This document shows positions 19,670 to 27,179 of a stretch of DNA of 64,000 nt, one piece after another. Position 1 is the stretch's first letter. Each line of letters opens with the position of its first letter. The notes beneath the pieces are model-generated. The model ran no database searches. It was not told where the DNA came from and saw only the letters and a list, made by a program, of their open reading frames with translations. Origin of the DNA: Hymenobacter tibetensis (lineage in GTDB: Bacteria > Bacteroidota > Bacteroidia > Cytophagales > Hymenobacteraceae); the NCBI RefSeq assembly GCF_022827545.1, contig NZ_CP094669.1:1268001-1332000 (forward strand), written 5' to 3'. The position numbers and the translations under genes were made by a program.

Positions 19670-19793
19670 CCTCACCCCCTAGCCCCCTCTCCGAAAAGGA
19701 GAGGGGAGACTAGTACTAGTTTTTAGTTTTCGTCTTATGGTCTAGAGCTAAGCTAGTTCCCCTCTCCTTTTCGGAGAGGGGCTAGGGGTGAGG
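19670..19793. repeat. Family A inverted-repeat pair (A4)
   Basis: Arms 19670-19706 and 19759-19793, each with CCTCACCCCCTAGCC and a CCCCTCTCC-GAAAA-GGAGAGGGG hairpin, separated by a 52-base AT-rich spacer. The CCTAGC variant replaces the CCCGGC of other copies, on both arms, so the arms have co-evolved or were copied together. It fills the gap upstream of the CoA-transferase gene. Confidence 0.9.
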
Positions 19794-19805
19794 CCCCCGT
19801 TAGGC

Positions 19806-20966
19806 TTATACCATTGCTCTGGACCTCACATACAGCTCGTTCAGCTCCTGCAATAAAGCTTTTTCATCACCGCCATTCATCAGGTACTGGCGTACTGGCT
19901 CACCGGCGTGGTCCTGGAAAAACATGTGGCCGTGGTAGCGGGGGCGCAAGAAAGCACGCTGCAAGGCGGGAAGGGTAGCCGCAAAGTAGTTGCTGCTCTG
20001 CTGATTGACGTGCTCGTCCTGCCAGGCGGCGAGGTGGCCGGGCTGGCCGCCGTTGTCGAAATACAGGGTCTGCTGGCAGGCGGGCGAGGCCACGAATTCG
20101 GCGTAGCGCACGGCGGTTTCCACCTGGGCGCACTTAGCAGAAATAGCTAAGCCGGTGCCGCCAAGCGTGCTGCGCAGGCGCGTGCCGCCGGGCGTGAGGG
20201 CCACCATGTCGTGGAAGTGCAGCAGGCGGCGGGCGTAGCCGCGGCGGGCGTAGTTGGAGTAGCCGTATGCAAAGGGGCAGTAGGCCAGCGTGTCGGTTTG
20301 GGTCATGGCCTCATACACCTGAATAGGGTTGCGGTGGAAGCAGGCCGGGTCCACTTTGCTGGCGAGCTGGCGGAACAGTTGCAGCGCCTGCACGCCTACG
20401 GCTTCGCTCACTACCTCGTTTTCGCGCTGGCACGGGTCTTCGCCCAGCGAGCAGCAGAACATGTAGAAGCTCATCAGCGTGTCGATGGGGATGAGCGAGA
20501 AGGCCACCAAACCCCGGTCGGCCAGCGCCAACAGGTCGTCGAAGGTTTCGGGGAGTGCCAGGCCGTGTTGCGCCAGCAGGTCGGGGCGGCTGGCGGCTAC
20601 GGGTGTGGCCGCATCAATGGGTAGGGCCCACTGGTGGCCGCTGAAGCTGTAGCTCTCGAAGGAATGTCCCACGGTATTGGCCTGCTGGTCGGCCAGGAAA
20701 TCGGCCGGTAAATGCTCGTCCAGCGGCAAAATGGAGCCAGTACGGGCCGCGAAACCAGCCCACGGATGGTCAATCACCAGCAAGTCGAACCGTTCCGCCA
20801 GCTGCTGAATCGACTCGTCGGCAAACTGCTGCAACGAGCGTTTCTCCCAGCTGATGGTCACGTGCGGGTTCAGCTCCGAAAAGCGTTGCGCAGTGGCTGT
20901 CATCGGCACGTAGCCCCGGCTGTGGTTCCAGGTAATTCCTTTTAAGTGAATGGGTTCGGTTGACAT
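19806..20966 (-). CDS. Second solute-binding protein-like protein without signal peptide
   Basis: 386 residues, also of solute-binding family 1 type: GITWNHSRGYVPMTATAQRFSELNP at the start, then FDLLVIDHPWAGFAARTGSILPLDEHLPADFL, and SAKCAQVETAVRYAEFVASPACQQ later. It is clearly different from the protein at 16031-17272. No hydrophobic leader precedes or follows the start; the frame closes nine codons upstream without any hydrophobic stretch. It is the first gene of the CoA-transferase module on this strand. A periplasmic ABC-importer role is unlikely with no export signal and no permease genes; the ligand is unknown. Confidence 0.8.
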   Translation of the reverse strand: MSTEPIHLKGITWNHSRGYVPMTATAQRFSELNPHVTISWEKRSLQQFADESIQQLAERFDLLVIDHPWAGFAARTGSILPLDEHLPADFLADQQANTVGHSFESYSFSGHQWALPIDAATPVAASRPDLLAQHGLALPETFDDLLALADRGLVAFSLIPIDTLMSFYMFCCSLGEDPCQRENEVVSEAVGVQALQLFRQLASKVDPACFHRNPIQVYEAMTQTDTLAYCPFAYGYSNYARRGYARRLLHFHDMVALTPGGTRLRSTLGGTGLAISAKCAQVETAVRYAEFVASPACQQTLYFDNGGQPGHLAAWQDEHVNQQSSNYFAATLPALQRAFLRPRYHGHMFFQDHAGEPVRQYLMNGGDEKALLQELNELYVRSRAMV

Positions 20967-20992
20967 TGATCGTGAACTTCTATTTAGAACGT

Positions 20993-21008
20993 GTCATGCA
21001 GAGGCGCA
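20993..21008. repeat. Truncated family B arm joined to a family A element
   Basis: GTCATGCAGAGGCGCA matches the outer end of family B arms and stops ten bases before the family A repeat A5. No partner arm is found on the other side apart from a short GACGTTC at 21123-21129. Confidence 0.6.
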
Positions 21009-21017
21009 CTCGTGGGA

Positions 21018-21120
21018 CCTCACCCCCGGCCCCTCTCCTCAGGGAGAGGGGTGCCAGACGACATTCGAATGATTCGTTAGAACGTACCCCTCTCCCCGAG
21101 GAGAGGGGCCGGGGGTGAGG
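21018..21120. repeat. Family A inverted-repeat pair (A5)
   Basis: Arms 21018-21051 and 21087-21120 with CCTCACCCCCGGCCCCTCTCC stems (only CCTCACCCCCGGCCCCTCTC shared exactly in position with other copies) and TCA or CCGA loops, separated by 35 bases. It fills the gap between the GH2 gene and the second solute-binding-like gene. Confidence 0.88.
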
Positions 21121-21133
21121 TCTGACGTTCCGG

Positions 21134-24100
21134 TTATTGAGCATTGCGTTTCGATTGACTGTTAAATCGAATGTTTCGGGCCAGCGTTGAAGCGTCTTTC
21201 TTGCCGACGGTGGGCAGCAGATAGAAGCTGTAGCTGTAGGGTTTGGCGGGTAGCTGGTACTTGTCGATGGGGGCGGCTTGGGCATCCCAGCTGGTGTTGC
21301 CGCCGACGCCCATTTGCGCTAGGTCGATGTTGAGGGTGATGAAACCGGCGTCCTGGAGTTTGTTGGTATGGCGGGCTTTCTGGATGTTCTGCTCAGTGTG
21401 GGGCCAGGCGCTCATACTGAGCAGGCTGTCGGCCACTACCAGCAGACCGGTGTTTTGCTTGTCGGCGAGGTGCATCCAGCGCACGTCGGTGCGGTTGGCG
21501 TACTCCATGGGCACCACGTAGGAGTCGGCAAACTCGCTGAGCGGCTGGCTGTAGATGCCCGCATCAAAGCCGTAGCGCCGGTCGATGTAGTTTTCCATGG
21601 GCCCGCGGCCGTAGAAGCTGATGTTGTTATAGGCACGCTTAATGCCGACCTGCATGCCCACTCGCGGAATGTTAGGCAGACCGGCGGCGGGCGTCAAAGC
21701 ATAGTCCACCTTCAAAGTGCCGTCGCCGTTCAGGGTGTAGTTCACGCGCATCGTGGTTTTGCCGTCGATGAGCGAGTAGGTGCTGGTGAGGCTGGGCTGG
21801 CTGGGGTTCGACTTGTCGAGGGTCAGGTTTTGCAGCTTGGGTTCCGTTGCAAACCACTCCTTCAGCTTCTTGTCGGCCTTCCAGCCGCGCCGGTCGTTGT
21901 CGGTGAGGGGGCGGGTGAAGTGCGGCAGGAGCGGAGTGGCTAGCTGCTCGGTGCCGTGGTGGCGGTAGGAAGTCAGCGCGCCGGTGGTCTTGTCAATGGT
22001 CACTTGGAAGTCCTTGCCGCTTAGGGTGTAGGCAGCGGCTTCGTCGCGCACCGCTACGGCCGGATGCTTGGTGGTTTTGGTTTGCGGCTGGGCCAAGCCA
22101 CTCAGGGCGAATTGGTTGCTGGCTACCTCGTGGCCTTTCGGAGCCCAGTTGGTGGCCTCGGGCAGCGTGAAGGAAATGGTGGCCAGATACTCGGCGCCCG
22201 CCTTCATCTTCGGCAGGTAGGACTTGAGGTTGAGTACCGTGTCGCGGCCAGCGGCCAGCCGTAACCGGGGCAATTGCTTGGTGCTTACCACCCGGCCATC
22301 TTCGCGCACCACCAGCGCCGCCGCGTAGTCAACTGCTGACTTCATGGCGTGCCGGTTCTCGACTTTCATCAGGCTCTTGCCGGCATCGGTCAGCGTGCAT
22401 TCCAGCGGCTGATACACCCGCTTGCACTCGTAAATGGCCGCGTGGGGCTTGCCGTCGGAAGCCACGATGCCCTTGATGGTGAAGTCGTCATAGTACTTCT
22501 CCTGAAAGTCGCCGCCGTAAGCGTAGAAGGCCGTGCCAGCGGAGTCGCGCTTCTGCAAGCCCTGGTCTTTAAACTCCCAGATGCAGCCGCCAATCACGCG
22601 TTTGGTGGCGCGCCAGCCGTCCCAGAATTCCTTCATGTTGCCGGTGGCGTTGCCCATGGAGTGGGCGTATTCGCAGAAGAAAATAGGCCGATTGTCGCCG
22701 TTTTGCTGGTTGGCCAGCAGCTCGCCGGTAAACAAGCCGGGGTACATGCGGCTCACCATGTCCACGTAGGCCTGGTCGCGGGGCGTTTGGATGCGGTAGG
22801 CGTGGTTTTTGGGGTAGGCAGGGTCGTTGGGGTCGATGTAGCCTTCCACGTGCGGGTCGCCCATGGCGGGCTCGTAGTGGATGGGCCGGGTGATGTCGAA
22901 ATCGTGCAGCCAGGCCGCCATAGCCGCATGGTTGGGCCCGCGCCCCGACTCATTGCCGAGGCTCCAAAAGATAATGCTCGGGTGGTTTTTGTCGCGCAAG
23001 GCCATGCGCATGCTGCGCTCCTGATAGGCGGTAGTCCAGGCCGGGTCGTTGCTGAGTTTGGAGCCCAGGCCGTGGGTTTCCAGGTTAGCTTCGTCGATTA
23101 CCAGTATGCCGTACTCGTCGCAGAGGTCGTAGAAATACGGGTCGTTGGGGTAGTGGCTGGTGCGGATGCAGTTGAAATTGAACTGCTTAAGCGTGCGCAC
23201 ATCTTCCCGAATATCCTCCCGCGACACAGCCATGCCCTTGGTGGGGTGGTGGTCGTGGCGGTTGACGCCGTAGAGGTAGGTTTGTTTGCCGTTGATGAGC
23301 AGCTTGCCGTTGTCCTTGGAAAACTCGATGCTGCGGAAGCCCACTTTGCAGCTTTTGGCTTCCAGTACCGCGCCGGTTTTGTCGGTGAGCGTGAGCACCA
23401 GCGTGTAGAGGTTGGGCGCTTCGTCGCTCCACTTCAGCGGGTTGCGCACGGTGGTTTCCAACAGCCCGAACTTGGCGTTGTCGAGGCGCGGGTAGGGCTC
23501 GTTGATGATGCTCTCAGCGGTGCGCTGCAAGGGCTGGCCTAGCACTGCTTTGCCCGTTTTGTCGTAGAGTTGGGCCGATACTTGGTAGCCGCTTAGGTCG
23601 TTGTTGCCGGTCAGGTTTTCCAGGCGCGGACGAATGCTCAGCACCGCGTCTTTGTACTGCTTGTCGAGTTTGGCCTGCCAATGGAAATCGGCGAGCCGGA
23701 ACTTCGGCTCGGCCAACAGCAGCACCTCGCGGTAGATGCCGCTGAGCCGCCAGTGGTCTTGGTCTTCCAGATACGAGCCATCCGACCAACGGATTACTTG
23801 CACCGATACCACGTTTTCGCCGGCTTGCAAATAAGGCGTCACGTTGAATTCCGAGGGTAGGCAACTGTCTTCGCCGTAGCCCAGAAACTTGCCGTTCACC
23901 CACACCTTGAACGCCGAGCTAACGCCGCCAAAGTGCAGCGTCACGTTCTGATTTTGCCAACCCGCAGGCACCGTGAACGTGCGCTGGTAGGAGCCCACGC
24001 CGTTGTAGTCCTGCGGCACGAAGGGCGGATTCACAGGCCGGAAGGGGTACTTGGCGCTCTTGTAAATCGGCAAATCGTAGCCGTTCATTTCCCAGTTGGT

Positions 24101-24454
24101 GGGCACTGCCAGCTGTTTCCAGCCACTCACGCGGCTTTTGTAGAAGTCCTTGGGTGCATCAGCAGGCTTACTGGCGAAGTTGAAATCCCAGTTGCCGTTC
24201 AGGTTCAGCAGGCGCGGCGTCTTGGTCCGGTCGCCGAGCAGGGCGTCTTTTTCGGTGGGGAAGGAGTAGGCCGTAGCCCGCGTCCGGTCCCGGTTCAGCT
24301 CCGTGATTTGCGGAATTTCCCAGGCGTCGCCTTCAGGTCCCGAGTAGATTTTAGGCGGGTTGGAAACGCCCGGAAAGAAGTACACGCTGGCTTCCTGGGC
24401 GCTGGCTGCGAAGGATAGTAGGAATAGGAAAGTGGCCCAGACGAGGGGCCTCAC
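21134..24454 (-). CDS. GH2 beta-galactosidase (LacZ type, five-domain)
   Basis: About 1106 residues, the size of large LacZ-type enzymes. Order: signal peptide, jelly-roll domain (YNGVGSYQRTFTVPAGW, FGGVSSAFKVWVNG), immunoglobulin-like domain, TIM barrel (GVNRHDHHPTKGMAVS), acid/base glutamate in SLGNESGRGPNH and nucleophile in FFCEYAHSMGN, then the C-terminal beta-sandwich with PRVGMQVGI and YGRGPMENYIDR. It should release beta-linked galactose in the periplasm. Start: GTG at 24454, inside family A repeat A6, gives MRPLVWATFLFLLSFAASAQ; an ATG at 24544 would add 30 residues that include translated repeat. Confidence 0.92.
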   Translation of the reverse strand: MRPLVWATFLFLLSFAASAQEASVYFFPGVSNPPKIYSGPEGDAWEIPQITELNRDRTRATAYSFPTEKDALLGDRTKTPRLLNLNGNWDFNFASKPADAPKDFYKSRVSGWKQLAVPTNWEMNGYDLPIYKSAKYPFRPVNPPFVPQDYNGVGSYQRTFTVPAGWQNQNVTLHFGGVSSAFKVWVNGKFLGYGEDSCLPSEFNVTPYLQAGENVVSVQVIRWSDGSYLEDQDHWRLSGIYREVLLLAEPKFRLADFHWQAKLDKQYKDAVLSIRPRLENLTGNNDLSGYQVSAQLYDKTGKAVLGQPLQRTAESIINEPYPRLDNAKFGLLETTVRNPLKWSDEAPNLYTLVLTLTDKTGAVLEAKSCKVGFRSIEFSKDNGKLLINGKQTYLYGVNRHDHHPTKGMAVSREDIREDVRTLKQFNFNCIRTSHYPNDPYFYDLCDEYGILVIDEANLETHGLGSKLSNDPAWTTAYQERSMRMALRDKNHPSIIFWSLGNESGRGPNHAAMAAWLHDFDITRPIHYEPAMGDPHVEGYIDPNDPAYPKNHAYRIQTPRDQAYVDMVSRMYPGLFTGELLANQQNGDNRPIFFCEYAHSMGNATGNMKEFWDGWRATKRVIGGCIWEFKDQGLQKRDSAGTAFYAYGGDFQEKYYDDFTIKGIVASDGKPHAAIYECKRVYQPLECTLTDAGKSLMKVENRHAMKSAVDYAAALVVREDGRVVSTKQLPRLRLAAGRDTVLNLKSYLPKMKAGAEYLATISFTLPEATNWAPKGHEVASNQFALSGLAQPQTKTTKHPAVAVRDEAAAYTLSGKDFQVTIDKTTGALTSYRHHGTEQLATPLLPHFTRPLTDNDRRGWKADKKLKEWFATEPKLQNLTLDKSNPSQPSLTSTYSLIDGKTTMRVNYTLNGDGTLKVDYALTPAAGLPNIPRVGMQVGIKRAYNNISFYGRGPMENYIDRRYGFDAGIYSQPLSEFADSYVVPMEYANRTDVRWMHLADKQNTGLLVVADSLLSMSAWPHTEQNIQKARHTNKLQDAGFITLNIDLAQMGVGGNTSWDAQAAPIDKYQLPAKPYSYSFYLLPTVGKKDASTLARNIRFNSQSKRNAQ

Positions 24455-24616
24455 CCCCCGTCCCCCTCTCCGAAAAGGAGAGGGGGAGCCGAGTCGGCGT
24501 GGGTTTGGGTAGGCGGTAAGATTATGTAAGAAGGAGTCAGTCATTGTGTCTTCGATTACTTCTTTATTCGTCAGGCTCCCCCTCTCCTTTTTCGGAGAGG
24601 GGGACGGGGGGTGAGG
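24449..24616. repeat. Family A inverted-repeat pair (A6)
   Basis: Arms 24449-24486 and 24578-24616 with CCTCACCCCCCGTCC and the CCCCCTCTCC/GGAGAGGGGG hairpin, separated by about 90 bases. Both arms share the GTC variant (CCCGTCC instead of CCCGGCC). The left arm overlaps the proposed GTG start of the GH2 gene. Confidence 0.9.
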
Positions 24617-24620
24617 CGCA

Positions 24621-27044
24621 TTACCGGCTCGTTAAGGTTACCGTTGCAGGCGCAAGGCCGTCGGCGGTGGCTTGGATGGTGATGGTGCCGCCTTTTTCGG
24701 TTGTCTGGATGATGGCCAGGCACATGCCGTTGTAGGCCTTGCGCGAGTCGGCTTTGAAAGGCTCTAGGCTGGCTTGGTAGCCGTTGTCCACGCCCGCCAC
24801 GAAGCCGGGGCCGCTGACGGTGAACTTCACGAGGTTGGCAGCGTCGGGCACCAGGTTGCCGGCGGCATCCAGCACCCGCACCGTCAGAAATGACAGGTCT
24901 TTGCCGTCGGCTTGCAGCTTGCTCCGGTCGGCGGTTAGCTCGATTTTGGCGGCTGGGCCTGCGGATTTGATGGTGCGCGTCAGGACGGTTTGGCCGGCTT
25001 TGCGCGATACGGCTTTGAGCGTGCCGGGGGCGTAGGGCACGCGCCAGAATACGTGCAGGTCGTTGGGGGCTTTCTTTTTGGTGCCGAGCGACTTACTGTT
25101 CAGGAACAGTTCCACCTCATCGGCTTGATTGTAGTAGGCCCACACGTCCACGGGTTGGCTGGGCTGCCAGTTCCAATGCGGCAGCAGGTGCAGCACGGGC
25201 TGGGTGGTCCACTCGCTCTGGTACAGATAATAAGCGTCTTTGGGGAAGCCAGCCAGGTCGATGACACCAAAATAGGAGCTGTGCGCCGGCCAAGGGTAGG
25301 GCAGCGGCTCGCCGAGGTAGTCGAAGCCGCTCCACACGAAGGTGCCGGTTAGGTACGGGTTCTGCTTGAGGGCGCCCCAGGCCGCCTCGTGGGTGGCGCC
25401 CCAGTAGGGCCGGGCGTTGTCGTAGCTGGAAGCCGTGAAGTCGGGGTTGCCGGTGGTGAACTTGGTTTTGCCGTCCAGGGGCCAGATGCGGACACTGTCC
25501 GACGGCATATCGTAGTGGCCGCGGGTTTCGAAGGCCGCAGCGGTTTCGGTGGCCAGGAAAATCTGGCCGGGGAAGCGCTGGGGTAGCTTGGGATATTCCG
25601 CGTGCTTGTAGTTGAAGCTCAGCACATCAAGCACGCCGGCCTGACTGATGAAGTTCTTGTCGGGCTCCTGCTCCGTGAGGGCCGACGTGACGGGGCGGGT
25701 AGAATCGAGGCGCTTCACGGTGGCGGTCAGTTCCTTGGCGAGGCGCGTGCCAGTGCTGTCGAACTGCTCTCGAATTTCGTTGCCGATGCTCCACATGAAT
25801 ACGCTCGGGTGGTTCCGGTCGCGCCGCACTAGGTCCTCCAGGTCGCGCCGGTGCCACTTTGGGAAGTCGAGGTGGTAGTCTTTGCCGTTCTTCTTTTTCT
25901 GCCACATGTCGAAGGCCTCGTCCATGACCAGAAAGCCCATCCGGTCGCACAAGTCGAGCAGCTCGGGCGCGGGTGGGTTGTGCGACATCCGAATGGCGTT
26001 GCAGCCCATAGCTCGCAGGATTTCCAACTGCCGCTCGGCGGCCCGCACGTTGAAGGCCGCTCCCAACGCCCCCAAATCGTGGTGCTGATTGACGCCCTGA
26101 ATGCGCAGCACTTGGCCATTCAGCAGGAAACCTTGCGGCCCAAACACAGCCGTACGCACGCCCAGCGGCGTTTCATAGGAATCCACAGCCTTCTTGCCGC
26201 GCAGTACGGTGGTCTGCACCCGGTACAGGTAGGGCCGCGCGGTTGACCACAACTGCGGGTTGCTGAGGCTGATGGACTGCGCCACGCGGGTTGTAGAATC
26301 TGTCAGGCTGATGTTTTTGGTGAGTTGCCGGGCCACTTCCTTGCCCTGCGCATCCAGCACCACCGTTTGCAGATTCACTGGTGCTTGCCCGCCCGCCGTG
26401 TTAAGGATCTGGGTTTGCATGGCTACCGTGGCGGTTGCGGCGCTGATTTGCGGCGTCGTCACGAAAGTGCCCCAGTGGTCTACGGCTACGGCGTTGGTGG
26501 TGACCAGCCGCACGTTGCGGTAGATGCCCGAACCGGAGTACCAGCGCGAGTTCGGCTGGGCCGAGTTATCGACCCGCACGGCCAGCACGTTGGGCTGGCC
26601 TGCGGGGCGCAGGTGAGGCGTAAGGTCGTAGCGGAGAGAAATGTAGCCGTTGGGGCGGTGCCCCAGGTGGTGGCCGTTCACCCACACGTCGCTGTGCTGG
26701 TACACGCCATCAAACTCGATGTAGACACGCTTATCCTTGGTAGCGGGCAGTGTGAACGTTTTGCGGTACCAGCCGATGCCGGTAGGTAGGCCGCCGCCCT
26801 CGGGTTTGGCGGGGTTTTTCTCGTCGAATTTGCCTTCAATGCTCCAATCGTGCGGCAAGGTTAACTGCCGCCAGCTGGCATCGTTGAAAGCTGTTTCTTT
26901 GGCCTGCGCCTCGTCGCCGAGAAAGAATTTCCAGCCCTTGTTGAACTCCGCTACTACCCGCCCGGCTGGCCGCGGCTTGGCGTCGGCAGCTTGCCGGGTA
27001 CCGAGCAATAACAGCAGCAGAAGGAAGGGGAGAAGACGGGGCAT
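24621..27044 (-). CDS. GH2 family glycoside hydrolase with DUF4982-type C-terminus
   Basis: 807 residues, exported (signal peptide MPRLLPFLLLLLLLGTRQAADA). Visible are the GH2 sugar-binding domain (WRQLTLPHDWSIEG, GIGWYRKTFTLP, EFDGVYQHSDVWVNG), the barrel with INQHHDLG-like GVNQHHDLGALG, the acid/base glutamate in WSIGNEIRE and the nucleophile in FLATETAAAFETRG. After the barrel come bacterial beta-sandwich domains with VNPVD-like WAYYNQADEVELFLN and a big Ig-like end. This layout is typical of Bacteroidetes beta-galactosidases and related enzymes; beta-galactosidase is likeliest, beta-glucuronidase cannot be excluded. It is a different subfamily from the GH2 enzyme next to it. Confidence 0.9.
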   Translation of the reverse strand: MPRLLPFLLLLLLLGTRQAADAKPRPAGRVVAEFNKGWKFFLGDEAQAKETAFNDASWRQLTLPHDWSIEGKFDEKNPAKPEGGGLPTGIGWYRKTFTLPATKDKRVYIEFDGVYQHSDVWVNGHHLGHRPNGYISLRYDLTPHLRPAGQPNVLAVRVDNSAQPNSRWYSGSGIYRNVRLVTTNAVAVDHWGTFVTTPQISAATATVAMQTQILNTAGGQAPVNLQTVVLDAQGKEVARQLTKNISLTDSTTRVAQSISLSNPQLWSTARPYLYRVQTTVLRGKKAVDSYETPLGVRTAVFGPQGFLLNGQVLRIQGVNQHHDLGALGAAFNVRAAERQLEILRAMGCNAIRMSHNPPAPELLDLCDRMGFLVMDEAFDMWQKKKNGKDYHLDFPKWHRRDLEDLVRRDRNHPSVFMWSIGNEIREQFDSTGTRLAKELTATVKRLDSTRPVTSALTEQEPDKNFISQAGVLDVLSFNYKHAEYPKLPQRFPGQIFLATETAAAFETRGHYDMPSDSVRIWPLDGKTKFTTGNPDFTASSYDNARPYWGATHEAAWGALKQNPYLTGTFVWSGFDYLGEPLPYPWPAHSSYFGVIDLAGFPKDAYYLYQSEWTTQPVLHLLPHWNWQPSQPVDVWAYYNQADEVELFLNSKSLGTKKKAPNDLHVFWRVPYAPGTLKAVSRKAGQTVLTRTIKSAGPAAKIELTADRSKLQADGKDLSFLTVRVLDAAGNLVPDAANLVKFTVSGPGFVAGVDNGYQASLEPFKADSRKAYNGMCLAIIQTTEKGGTITIQATADGLAPATVTLTSR

Positions 27045-27080
27045 AGGGTGTGCTATTTATATCAATCAGAAAATTCGCGT

Positions 27081-27176
27081 GTCATGCAGAGGCGGAGCCG
27101 AAGCATCTCGCGTGTTGATGCTGGATTACTAATTCAACGATTCAAGCGAGATGCTTCGGCTCCGCCTCTGCATGAC
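27081..27176. repeat. Family B inverted repeat (B5), perfect 31-base arms
   Basis: GTCATGCAGAGGCGGAGCCG... (27081-27111) and its exact reverse complement (27146-27176) flank a 34-base spacer. It fills the gap between the beta-propeller gene and the GH2 gene. Confidence 0.93.
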
Positions 27177-27179
27177 GAC

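Noticed and set aside
16031..20966. A sugar ABC importer based on the two solute-binding-like genes
   Set aside because: There are no permease or ATPase genes and neither protein has an export signal.
22349..23542. 397-codon open frame on the plus strand inside the GH2 gene
   Set aside because: It is the antisense shadow of a well-supported beta-galactosidase; its protein is low-complexity (A, V, G, H rich) and has no recognisable motif.
5385..24616. CRISPR array made of the repeated CCTCACCCCC units
   Set aside because: Units are kilobases apart, lie in inverted pairs in gene gaps, and have no regular spacers or cas genes.
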